A DNA stretch of 15,906 nt, taken from JAIVGV01 sp045807785. Its GTDB lineage: Bacteria > Acidobacteriota > Blastocatellia > Pyrinomonadales > Pyrinomonadaceae. A program made the position numbers and the translations under genes. Below are positions 1 through 6,132 of the stretch, piece after piece; position 1 is the first letter of the stretch; the number at the start of each line of letters is the position of its first letter. Under the pieces are notes generated by a model. That model was not told the origin of the DNA, searched no databases, and saw only the letters and a program-made list of their open reading frames with translations. Location of the stretch: contig JBJMGS010000196.1 in NCBI GenBank assembly GCA_045807785.1, positions 1 through 15,906 of the forward strand, given 5' to 3'.

Positions 1-421
1 CGATGGCCTCGGCCGGCGACTCGTTCCACAGCGTACCGATGTCTCCCCAGTCGACGAAGCGGCTCGACTTCGCCTTGATGAACTCCACGTACTCGTCCGG
101 GTCCGGGTGGCGGCGCGAGCAGACCTCGAGCCACCTCTCGCGGAAGAGTCTCCTCTCGTCCGTCGGGGGCAGCCCCTCAGCCTCCCTGCGCTCCTGCTCC
201 CGCTTCACGTCGAAGGCGATAATGGAGGAGTGGTGCTTCGCCAACTCCCTCGCCACCGAGCAGCGCTCGATCCCGGCGATGCGCGCGTCGAAGGAGCGCG
301 GGTCGACGGGGAGGGGAGGCAGCTCCTCGGTGAACCCGCCGTCATCAGGAGTCTCGGGGGTTGTCTCTTCGTTGACGGACACGTCGGTGCCGCCGACCAC
401 TTTCAGCGTATTGTCGCTCAT
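1..421 (-). CDS. Unrecognised protein, N-terminal part, runs off left edge
   Basis: An open frame on the minus strand begins with ATG at 421 and stays open for 140 codons to the window edge, so only the N-terminal part is visible. It starts MSDNTLKVVGG and has an acidic, Thr/Glu/Pro-rich stretch (about residues 15-40), then a charged, probably helical part with many Arg and Glu. The start overlaps the stop of the upstream DUF6788 gene as ATGA (418-421). A GGTGAG-like ribosome site precedes it, so translation is probably coupled. Arg codons AGG and AGA appear more often than in most genes of this window, which fits foreign origin. I do not recognise the family. The tight coupling suggests it acts with the DUF6788 protein. 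The plus-strand frames over the same bases look like shadows. Confidence 0.62.
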   Translation of the reverse strand, partial: MSDNTLKVVGGTDVSVNEETTPETPDDGGFTEELPPLPVDPRSFDARIAGIERCSVARELAKHHSSIIAFDVKREQERREAEGLPPTDERRLFRERWLEVCSRRHPDPDEYVEFIKAKSSRFVDWGDIGTLWNESPAEAI

Positions 422-729
422 GTCCTCACCTTCATTGACGCCCTCATCTCTCGCAGGACCGTCTCGGCCCTCCGCACTAGGTTGCGGAACGCGGCCCGGC
501 GGCACCTGCGCTGCTCGACGGCGGCGCACACCGCGGGGACGTCGGCGCGCCTAACATAGTGCTTGCGCACGCCCCCCGGGGTCGACCAGAAGAAGTAGTA
601 GGCTACGTGCGGTTCGCCTCGGGCGCATTTACAGTTCGACTTGCCGCACCTGACGCGCTGGGCGTGGAGCGAGCCGGTTGCAGCCGCCATCTCCAGAATC
701 TTAGGTAAAGACTCGGCAGATTTTTTCAT
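418..729 (-). CDS. DUF6788-like small Cys-cluster protein
   Basis: The core reads CGKSNCKC, followed after a short charged stretch by aromatic YYFFW and a GG-R-HYV segment. This Cx4CxC cluster plus an aromatic strand and basic helical tail is what I know of the DUF6788 family: small proteins of unknown function, possibly metal or nucleic-acid binding, often found near transposition or integration genes. The chosen start is ATG at 729, giving 103 residues. The frame extends upstream to a TTG at 810, with an in-frame stop just beyond it, which would add a Lys/Pro-rich N-terminus. Neither start has a convincing ribosome site, so the start is uncertain. The C-terminus overlaps the next minus-strand gene by 4 bp, indicating an operon. 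The family call is from recall of the motif; the function is unknown. Confidence 0.7.
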   Translation of the reverse strand: MKKSAESLPKILEMAAATGSLHAQRVRCGKSNCKCARGEPHVAYYFFWSTPGGVRKHYVRRADVPAVCAAVEQRRCRRAAFRNLVRRAETVLREMRASMKVRT

Positions 730-1284
730 CGGGCGCGGGGGAGGGGGACTTTCCGGCTCCGTAACATCTTTTGCTTTTCGCTTCGTCGAAGTAAGCCTCT
801 TTCCGGGCAACGTTTACGCGTGAAGGTAGATGTCACAGAAGCGGGATAACGCGCATTCCCGCAGCAGTGATAGGCCCCTGAAAAGCTGTGACAGAAGCAC
901 CGTAATAGCCGCCTGCCTGTCCTCGTGATCTATAAGATCTAATTGGGGACAAGCGGCTAGCGACGTCGTTAAAGCGACTCTATTTGTGAGAAAAGTTTGG
1001 GGCATAATTGGGGCAGGAATACAGAGAAAGAGATAGACATACAAAGTAGAAGAAGGTAAAAGATGCAAAGTTCTTAAGTTTCTGGCGTGGCTGCATGTCG
1101 CGGAAAATTAAGAACTTCGGTTTACGCACCCTTATAGGACTGCCCCTGCCACGGCTCGCGCTACCACGCGCGCGATGGCCACGTCGTCAACGGTCCCGCG
1201 ATCAACGGTCTGGCGGAGGCGAAGGGCGAGGGTTGACGGTCGGAGTCGAGTTTTTCGCTTGAGTGCGGAGGCGCGGAGAATGAG
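730..1284. other. Gene-free, partly AT-rich stretch
   Basis: No convincing gene lies here. The right half of the region is much less GC-rich than the rest of the window: 1021-1080 has 19 G/C in 60 bases. It contains a small hairpin at 841-862 (GCGGGA/TCCCGC, loop 10), an imperfect 11-base direct repeat (near 832 and 887, GTCACAGAAGC versus GTGACAGAAGC) and an AT-rich inverted repeat at 1068-1117, listed separately. A minus-strand frame at 814-1068 starts with TTG, lacks a ribosome site and matches no family I know. The region probably carries the promoter of the DUF6788 operon, but I could not find a good -35/-10 pair. Confidence 0.5.
1068..1117. repeat. AT-rich inverted repeat, 15-bp arms
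   Basis: AAGTTCTTAAGTTTC at 1068-1082 is the reverse complement, with one mismatch, of GAAAATTAAGAACTT at 1103-1117. The first ten bases of each arm match perfectly. The 20-base loop is GC-richer. There is no U-tract after either arm, so an intrinsic terminator is unlikely. It lies between the AT-rich stretch around the DUF6788 genes and the GC-rich core, so it could be an operator, the end of a mobile element or an attachment site. This is direct observation; the role is inference. Confidence 0.6.
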
Positions 1285-1322
1285 AGCGGGCGCGAACGTC
1301 TTTCCAGACTTTCGCGCCCGCT
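1285..1322 (-). terminator. Strong hairpin after the minus-strand gene block
   Basis: AGCGGGCGCGAA (1285-1296) pairs perfectly with TTCGCGCCCGCT (1311-1322). Inside, GTCT (1297-1300 region) pairs with AGAC across a TTCC loop, giving a nearly continuous stem. It lies about 25 bases past the stop codon at 1347, read on the minus strand. The bases that follow (TCTCATTCTC) are pyrimidine-rich but not a clean T-run. It is probably the transcription end or a 3' stabiliser of the block 5883-1347. Confidence 0.55.
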
Positions 1323-1346
1323 TGGTTTCGAGACCCGCTCGCCGGA

Positions 1347-2132
1347 TCAACTCTGCGGCGGCGGCGAGGCGACGACGCCCTTCGCGCCGGCGAAGTCGTA
1401 GGTGATGTGGAGGCGCAGCGCGCCGTCCTTGATCTCGGCGCGCACGTCGCGCGCCTGCGCACGCACGGTGCCGCCGCTCGCCTGCACGGGCACGTTCAGG
1501 GTCAACTGCTGCCCGCGCATGATGGTCAGCGGGTTCACCTTCTGGTTGATCGCCGTCTGCACGGCGGTCGTCACGACGGGCTCGAAGACCGGCGAGACGT
1601 TTTCGAGGTTGACGCCGAGCACGTTGATCTGACCATAGAGCGTCTGCTGCTCGCGGTTGAACGAGAGATCGATGTTCGCCTGTGCCGCGCCCTTCAGGTT
1701 GACGCAGTTGCCGAAGGCGCTGTAGGTGCCGTTGAAGGCGAGCGGCGCGCTGATCTGCCCGTTCTGCAAACTCACCGAAGTGCGCGCGCCGCTGCCCTCC
1801 TGCGTGATGCTGATCTGGCTCTGGCATCCGCCGTCCTGCGCGTTGACGAAGCGCAAGCTACCGAACTCGCCCGGCGCGTCGCTTTCGCGGTACGCGCCGA
1901 GCTTGAACGACGGCGGGTTGAGGTCGTGGAAGATCGTCCCCAGCAGCGTGTCGAAGAACTTCTCGTCGAAAGTTAAGACGACGGTGCCGGGCGGATCGCC
2001 CGCCGCGTCCGGGGCCTGGACGGCGTGCGCGCCGAGCTGCAACTGCTTGGCGCGTGGCGCGCCGACGAAGAAGTAGAACGTCAGTGCGCCGCCGATGAGC
2101 GCGCCGACGAGGAGCAGGATGATGTAACGCAT
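1347..2132 (-). CDS. Membrane-anchored periplasmic protein of unknown function
   Basis: The protein has 261 residues. Residues 3-23 form one hydrophobic N-terminal helix, a membrane anchor or uncleaved signal. The rest looks like an exported beta-rich domain. It has a segment FDEKFFDTLLGTIFHDL (about 55-71), two Cys (103 and 143) that could form a disulfide, and a segment with SPVFEPVVTTAVQTAINQ (about 180-197) followed by NVPVQ and several amphipathic strands. Helix-plus-strand patterns of this kind occur in lipid-binding TULIP-like domains, but that is only a guess from pattern. The start ATG has GGAGGA 10 bases upstream. It begins 23 bases after the stop of the lipoprotein gene, so the two are probably one operon. 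No enzymatic motif was seen. Confidence 0.75.
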   Translation of the reverse strand: MRYIILLLVGALIGGALTFYFFVGAPRAKQLQLGAHAVQAPDAAGDPPGTVVLTFDEKFFDTLLGTIFHDLNPPSFKLGAYRESDAPGEFGSLRFVNAQDGGCQSQISITQEGSGARTSVSLQNGQISAPLAFNGTYSAFGNCVNLKGAAQANIDLSFNREQQTLYGQINVLGVNLENVSPVFEPVVTTAVQTAINQKVNPLTIMRGQQLTLNVPVQASGGTVRAQARDVRAEIKDGALRLHITYDFAGAKGVVASPPPQS

Positions 2133-2155
2133 CGCTGGTTCGTCCTCCGCCCCCG

Positions 2156-3067
2156 TTAGTGCTGTGTGGCCGCGGGTGACGCGCTCGCGGCGGGCGAGGC
2201 AGTCGCGGCGGGAGCCGCGCCGCCCTGATTGTTCATCTGCATCAGGAACTGGAACGCGGTCGCGAGCGTCTGCATGTACTGCTTCATCTCTTCCTTCGAG
2301 ACCTGCGCGTAGCCCTGCGGTAGATCGAAGACCGCCGGGTCAACCGTCGTCTGTAGATCGCGCAGCTCCGCCGTAAGCCTTCCTTGCGACGCGCCCGCAA
2401 CATTGCCCGTGGACTGCGCCGAGCCCTCGAACTTGATCGGCAGCCCCGTGTCCTTGTCCACGTAGATGAAGCTGTCGCCGCTGACGTCGCCCGCGGCGGT
2501 CGAGGTGTGTGAGGCGGCGGCGTAGCGGTACTTGATGACGCTGCGACCGTTGACGATGTCGTCGCCGACGCGCACGACGCCCGGCTGCGACTTCAGACGG
2601 TCAGCCATCTGCGCCGGGGTCAAAGAGCGCACGTCGAAGCCGGTCGTCTCCGGCCCGAGTTCGAGGTACTTCTTCTGACCCGTGATGACGAGGTAGCGCT
2701 TATCTGCGCGGTCGAGGAAGACGAGTTCGCCGACGACCGGCAGACCCGCAATCGAGTAACGCCGGTTGTCGCCGTCGCGCGCGATCTTCACGCTCGGCAC
2801 GTTCAACGCCTGCCCCTTGTTCGTCGCCGCCTGCGTGATGACGAGCGTCGCCTGATACTGGTTGGGCTCGCGCGTCTCGAAGGCGGTGGCGGAGGCGTTC
2901 GCGTCGTTGGTGTTGGTCGCCGCCGCGGTGTTCGTCGAGTTAGCGTTCGCGGTGTTGGCATGGGCGTTGGTCGCGTTCGTGTCGGTCGCGCCGGGCTGGC
3001 ACGCCGCGCCGGCGAGCGCGAGCGTGAGCAGCGCGAGCAGAAGTTTTTCGGTACGTAGAGCGCGCAT
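2156..3067 (-). CDS. Lipoprotein, possibly LolA/LppX-like
   Basis: A signal sequence ends ALAGAAC with Cys23. This is a slightly non-canonical lipobox, so lipidation is likely but not certain. Residues 24-65 are a low-complexity Asn/Thr/Ala linker, a style common in Acidobacteria lipoproteins. The folded part (about 68-255) has alternating strands, including KYLVITGQKKYLEL, VGDDIVNGRSVIKYRY and FIYVDKDTGLPIKFEGSAQ. The last two resemble outer-membrane lipoprotein carrier or LppX folds, where a phrase like DKDTGLPIK lies in the curved sheet. An Ala/Pro/Ser tail ends the protein. GGAGGAG lies 11 bases before the ATG. It sits upstream of the membrane-anchored gene with a 23-base gap. A role in lipid or envelope handling is inference; the fold call is moderate. 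Confidence 0.78.
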   Translation of the reverse strand: MRALRTEKLLLALLTLALAGAACQPGATDTNATNAHANTANANSTNTAAATNTNDANASATAFETREPNQYQATLVITQAATNKGQALNVPSVKIARDGDNRRYSIAGLPVVGELVFLDRADKRYLVITGQKKYLELGPETTGFDVRSLTPAQMADRLKSQPGVVRVGDDIVNGRSVIKYRYAAASHTSTAAGDVSGDSFIYVDKDTGLPIKFEGSAQSTGNVAGASQGRLTAELRDLQTTVDPAVFDLPQGYAQVSKEEMKQYMQTLATAFQFLMQMNNQGGAAPAATASPAASASPAATQH

Positions 3068-3166
3068 GGGCTTTATGTCTCCTCCGTCGGGAAAGAATTA
3101 GGACGAACTACTCGGTTGTCTCGTCAAGGGGGTTTGATCGCCCGTGAGGATAGCACAGAAATGGGT

Positions 3167-3250
3167 AACGATGAACGATGAACGCGGAACGATGAAGTGA
3201 AAACAGGTTGCCTCTTTCACTTCATCGTTCCGCGTTCCTACTTCCGCGTT
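3167..3250. repeat. Heptamer inverted-repeat element A
   Basis: The left arm is built of 7-mers: AACGATG (3167-3173), AACGATG (3174-3180), AACGCGG (3181-3187), AACGATG (3188-3194) and AAGTGAA (3195-3201). The right arm repeats the complement: CATCGTT (3223-3229), CCGCGTT (3230-3236), CCTACTT (3237-3243) and CCGCGTT (3244-3250). Bases 3180-3202 pair with 3215-3237 as a perfect 23-bp stem with a 12-base loop. It lies just after the ARPP-1 stop (3261), read on the minus strand, and ahead of the lipoprotein gene. It lacks a T-run, so it may act as a 3' stabiliser or partial terminator and not as a classical intrinsic terminator. Confidence 0.85.
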
Positions 3251-3260
3251 TGACGGTTGG

Positions 3261-4322
3261 CTACTCTTTTTTGATGTAGCTCTTGTGCACCATCTTCGAC
3301 GCCGACGCGCCCGAAGTGCTGCGCGTCTCGAACATGACGTTCGACTTCGACTCGCGCGTGACGAGTTGGACGCGCGCGCCCACGGCTTCCTGCTTGGCGT
3401 CCGCCTTCTCGCTCTCGGAGAGGAAGGCGCGCACGTCCGCGGCGCTCTTCTCCGGCGCGGACTTCGCATCGGGCTGCAACTCCGCGACCGCCTCGACCGC
3501 GCTCGCCTTGAGCAGGCCAGACCAGAGTTTGAGGAAGAGCGCGTGCGAGGCGTACACCTCCGCGCTGTTGATCTGCCCGTTGACGGCGAAGGCGTAGCCG
3601 ACCACGTCCGCGTCACCCACCGGCGCTGACGTGAGCGCCCGGACGTACTCGTCCGCGGTCGCGCGCACCTTCGGGTTCTCTAGAGAGAGCTGGAGGCTCG
3701 TCGGCGAGGCGTCCGAGTTGACCGCGCCGCCGACGTTGTGGCTGAGCTTCGACTGCGCCTCCTCGACCTTCGCCCAGACCTGCCCCTGCGAGCGGGCGCT
3801 GCGCGCGGCGAGCTTCAAATCCTTCGTCGCGGCGCGGTCGGTCGAGGTCGAGAACTGCGCCGCGGCTTCCGCGCCGCGCTTCGTCCAGCGACCGTGCTCG
3901 ACGCAGAAGGCGGAGATGGCGATGCGGCCCGAATGCGCCTGCACGACCAAGTCGATGGCGAGCATTCTGTCCTGCTGGCCGCCCTTGACGATGTCGCCCG
4001 ACTGGACGAAGACGTCCTCGCCGGAGACATTCTCGATGGCCAGCTCGTTGACGTTCCTGGTCTCGTAGACGACGACCTTCTTCTGCTGGAGCGCCTCCTG
4101 GAGCGTGAGGAAGTTGCCGCCGTCCGCCGTCTTGTCTTTGGCGCGGACGAGAAAGACGGAGAGGTTTTTGTGCGTGTAGGGGCCGGAGACAGTGTAGTCG
4201 GCGGCGGCTGCCGCCTCGGCGGTTGTGGGTTGACGGACTTGGGCCGTGGTCGCACAGGCGAGGGTGAGTGCGGCGACGAAGAGCGCGAGCCCTGAGAGGC
4301 GCGCGCGTGTGTGCGTGTTCAT
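3261..4322 (-). CDS. ARPP-1 (DUF6569) domain exported protein
   Basis: The protein has 353 residues. A hydrophobic N-terminus (about 9-25) ends near Cys23 (TLACATT), so it is exported and perhaps lipidated. The main domain (about 44-330) contains NLSVFLVR, then VNELAIENVSGEDVFVQSGDIVKGGQQDR (about 91-119), then ISAFCVEHGRW (about 136-146). From memory these mark the DUF6569/ARPP-1 family, named for association with ARG and rhodanese-phosphatase proteins. Its biochemical function is not known to me. GAGGAG lies 7 bases before the ATG. Heptamer repeat elements lie on both sides: B upstream and A just past the stop. It may be co-transcribed with the lipoprotein gene, but the 193-base gap containing the 23-bp hairpin argues for partial separation. 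Confidence 0.82.
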   Translation of the reverse strand: MNTHTRARLSGLALFVAALTLACATTAQVRQPTTAEAAAAADYTVSGPYTHKNLSVFLVRAKDKTADGGNFLTLQEALQQKKVVVYETRNVNELAIENVSGEDVFVQSGDIVKGGQQDRMLAIDLVVQAHSGRIAISAFCVEHGRWTKRGAEAAAQFSTSTDRAATKDLKLAARSARSQGQVWAKVEEAQSKLSHNVGGAVNSDASPTSLQLSLENPKVRATADEYVRALTSAPVGDADVVGYAFAVNGQINSAEVYASHALFLKLWSGLLKASAVEAVAELQPDAKSAPEKSAADVRAFLSESEKADAKQEAVGARVQLVTRESKSNVMFETRSTSGASASKMVHKSYIKKE

Positions 4323-4450
4323 GTTCGTTCTCCTCGAAACAGTCTGAGTTCCAATTCGCCAGTGGGCTCAGTTCGTTGAACGAGGGAAGCGGAGACTTCT
4401 TGCGTGAGACGCGGGAAGCGGGGCGCGGCGTTGCTTGGGAGAGGAAGACG

Positions 4451-4552
4451 AAGGATGAAAGATGAAGGATGAAAGCAAGGATGAAGGATGAAAGCGTGGC
4501 TGACACTCAATCAGCTTTCCTTTCATCCTTCATCCTTCATCCTTCATCCTTG
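4451..4552. repeat. Heptamer inverted-repeat element B
   Basis: Left arm 7-mers: AAGGATG at 4451-4457, AAAGATG at 4458-4464, AAGGATG at 4465-4471, then AAGGATG at 4477-4483 and 4484-4490. The right arm has CATCCTT four times (4524-4551). Bases 4477-4494 pair perfectly with 4520-4537 (18 bp). The 25-base loop holds an inner hairpin GCTGA/TCAGC (4499-4503/4511-4515). The 25 bases 4477-4501, ending AAAGCGTGGCT, recur exactly on the other strand at 7398-7422 in element D. The right arm overlaps the 3' end of tdk and supplies its last codons and its TGA stop. Confidence 0.88.
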
Positions 4553-5169
4553 TACGATGTCGGCGCGTCGGCGTGCGGGACGAAGCAGCGGCGGCAGCGT
4601 GCCTCGTAGGCGTCTGAGGCGCCGACGACGACCTGACCTTCGACCTGCACGGTACGCTGCGAGTAGTTGGCGGGCTGGCCGCAGCGCACGCAGATGGCGT
4701 GCGTCTTGGTGATGTACTCGGCGATGGCTAAGAGCTGCGGCATCGGCTCGAAGGGACGCCCCATGTAGTCCTGATCGAGCCCGGCGATGATGACGCGCAC
4801 GCCGCGGCGCGCCAGCTCGTTCGCCACGCCGACGAGATCGTTATCGAAGAACTGCCCCTCGTCGATGCCGACCACGTCCGTCTCCGGCCTGACCTGCGCG
4901 AGTATCTCGGCGGCGGTTGCGACCACGCCCGACTCGTGCCGCATCTCTGAGTGCGAGACGATGTGATCCTGCGAGTAGCGGTTGTCGATCTCGGGCTTGA
5001 AGACCTGCACCTTCTGCCGCGCGATGCGCGCGCGCCGCAGCCGCCGGATCAACTCTTCCGACTTGCCCGAAAACATCGAGCCCGCGATGACCTCAACCCA
5101 CCCCGGCGTCGCGCGGTGCGGGATCACGCTCAAATGCTCGTCGTTACCCTGTGCGATGAACTCGTCCAT
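4537..5169 (-). CDS. tdk: Thymidine kinase, type II
   Basis: Thymidine kinase phosphorylates thymidine to dTMP with ATP in the salvage pathway, in the cytoplasm. The 210-residue frame has a P-loop GSMFSGKS (30-37), the DEGQFF motif (103-108, Glu104 the likely catalytic base), a lasso region with Tyr169 and a zinc site with Cys160, Cys163, Cys192 and Cys195 (CVRC and CRRC). These are the standard residues of the type II family, and the length is normal. The last residues YKDEG and the TGA stop come from heptamer element B, so the native end has been replaced, downstream of the zinc site and probably without harm. The ATG at 5169 has no clear ribosome site because element C lies just upstream. 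DUF84 precedes it on the same strand. Confidence 0.95.
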   Translation of the reverse strand: MDEFIAQGNDEHLSVIPHRATPGWVEVIAGSMFSGKSEELIRRLRRARIARQKVQVFKPEIDNRYSQDHIVSHSEMRHESGVVATAAEILAQVRPETDVVGIDEGQFFDNDLVGVANELARRGVRVIIAGLDQDYMGRPFEPMPQLLAIAEYITKTHAICVRCGQPANYSQRTVQVEGQVVVGASDAYEARCRRCFVPHADAPTSYKDEG

Positions 5170-5181
5170 GAGATGGAAGTT

Positions 5182-5306
5182 AGCTATTAGCAGTTAGCTA
5201 TTAGCTTTTAGCTCTTATCAGAATAGTCGAATGCCCAACGTTAACGATCAGAAGTTTACCTGTCATCTATTGGCTGAAAGCTAACAGCTAACTGCTAACA
5301 GCTACT
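5182..5306. repeat. Heptamer inverted-repeat element C
   Basis: Left arm 7-mers: AGCTATT (5182-5188), AGCAGTT (5189-5195), AGCTATT (5196-5202), AGCTTTT (5203-5209) and AGCTCTT (5210-5216). Right arm: AGCTAAC (5279-5285), AGCTAAC (5286-5292), TGCTAAC (5293-5299) and AGCTACT (5300-5306). The arms are inverted copies over about 35 bases with a few mismatches, separated by a spacer of about 60 bases. The unit (a TTAGC type) differs from that of elements A, B and D, but the 7-base period and layout are the same. The right arm contains the TAG stop of the DUF84 gene (5302-5304). The left arm lies about 13 bases upstream of the tdk start. Confidence 0.85.
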
Positions 5307-5883
5307 TGCTCCCAAACATCTCCGAATTGTAGAACGGTGCGAACGCGGCGACGAGCGCCGCCTCGAAACTCTGTGCGCGCGTCAGTAGATCGCGCGAGAT
5401 GACGCCCCACGCGCCCTGTCGGCTTCGCACATCGCGCCCGCCCGTCATCTCGTCGATCACTTCGCCCAGCTCGCGCCTGCCGATAACGACCTGGCGCACG
5501 ATCGAGGCGGGCACGGAGACCGACGGGCTGACGCCGAAGTGGCCGTGCGCGCCGTCGGTCACATAAGCCCAGCCCTGCAAAAACGTGTGGCGCACGCCGT
5601 CGAGCGTGACGGTGTGGAAGCCGCCTTCGAGCCCGACGTAGAGGTGCGCCGTCTCGCCCTCGCCGCGCAGGACGCGCCGCACGGCGAGCGCCCGCTCGCG
5701 CGCGCCGCGCATCAGTTGCGCGTCGGTGAGCGGCATGGCGGGGGCGCCCGTCTCCACCTCGCGGGCGACGATCTCGGCCTTTGCCCACGCGTGATCGAGA
5801 GTCGCCACGCGCGCACACGCCGCGCGCACAGCCAGCAGCTTGGCGGAGCGAACCGAGCCGACGGCGATCTTAAAAGCGGTCAT
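5302..5883 (-). CDS. Inosine/xanthosine triphosphatase (DUF84)
   Basis: This family (YjjX/DUF84) hydrolyses ITP and XTP, cleaning non-canonical purines from the nucleotide pool. The 193 residues include the N-terminal KIAVGSVRSAK, where the enzyme binds the nucleotide phosphate, then GLEGGF (84-89), a YVTDG turn, and the C-terminal QGAWGVISRDLLTRAQSFEAALVAAFAPFYN (156-186). That last part is the most typical stretch of the family. The start is ATG at 5883; no good ribosome site precedes it, although this frame covers the whole family length. Its TAG stop lies in heptamer element C. It precedes tdk, so the two share a nucleotide-metabolism theme. Substrate preference is known for the family, not shown here. 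Confidence 0.9.
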   Translation of the reverse strand: MTAFKIAVGSVRSAKLLAVRAACARVATLDHAWAKAEIVAREVETGAPAMPLTDAQLMRGARERALAVRRVLRGEGETAHLYVGLEGGFHTVTLDGVRHTFLQGWAYVTDGAHGHFGVSPSVSVPASIVRQVVIGRRELGEVIDEMTGGRDVRSRQGAWGVISRDLLTRAQSFEAALVAAFAPFYNSEMFGSK

Positions 5884-6040
5884 CCGAAGGGTTTGCGCGG
5901 GGAGTTTAGCCGTGGCGGGCAGAAGGTCGCCGCGAGCGTCGAAGCTACAACACCGGCGCGGCGCAAGTCAAAGAGGGACGCTCCGCGCCGCGCGTGCGTG
6001 TTCGACGCCTAGACCGTGCGCCGCGTGAAGTTCGTCTTGC

Positions 6041-6069
6041 TTGACTTTCCGCGCGCCGGTTGCAATGCT
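6041..6069 (+). promoter_or_regulatory. Candidate sigma70 promoter of the LeuA-like gene
   Basis: TTGACT at 6041-6046 is a near-consensus -35 box. After a 17-base spacer comes AATGCT (6064-6069), a weak -10 box with TG one base before it (6061-6062, extended -10). Transcription would start near 6076, leaving a leader of about 57 bases before the GTG at 6133. Its position inside the upstream extension of the frame supports the downstream start. Confidence 0.35.
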
Positions 6070-6117
6070 TCAAACACCGAAGCGAGACGCACGGCGAACG
6101 GAATTTCCCCCACTTTC

Positions 6118-6123
6118 AGGAGG
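6118..6123 (+). promoter_or_regulatory. Ribosome binding site deciding the GTG start at 6133
   Basis: AGGAGG, a full Shine-Dalgarno sequence, lies 9 bases before GTG at 6133. The reading frame is open back to ATG at 6016, but that stretch translates to Arg/Ala-rich sequence and has no comparable site. The GTG start is therefore preferred. Confidence 0.75.
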
Positions 6124-6132
6124 TTGACGGCA

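Noticed and set aside
814..1068. Minus-strand frame of 84 codons before the DUF6788 gene
   Set aside because: Starts with TTG, has no ribosome site, lies in AT-rich DNA and matches no family I recognise.
1132..1827. Minus-strand frame overlapping the membrane-anchored gene in another frame
   Set aside because: Arg-rich shadow composition, no ribosome site and no family match; it would overlap the hairpin at 1285-1322.
6016..6132. Upstream extension of the LeuA-like frame from ATG 6016
   Set aside because: The sequence is Arg/Ala-rich and unlike the family, a promoter-like box lies inside it, and AGGAGG precedes GTG 6133.
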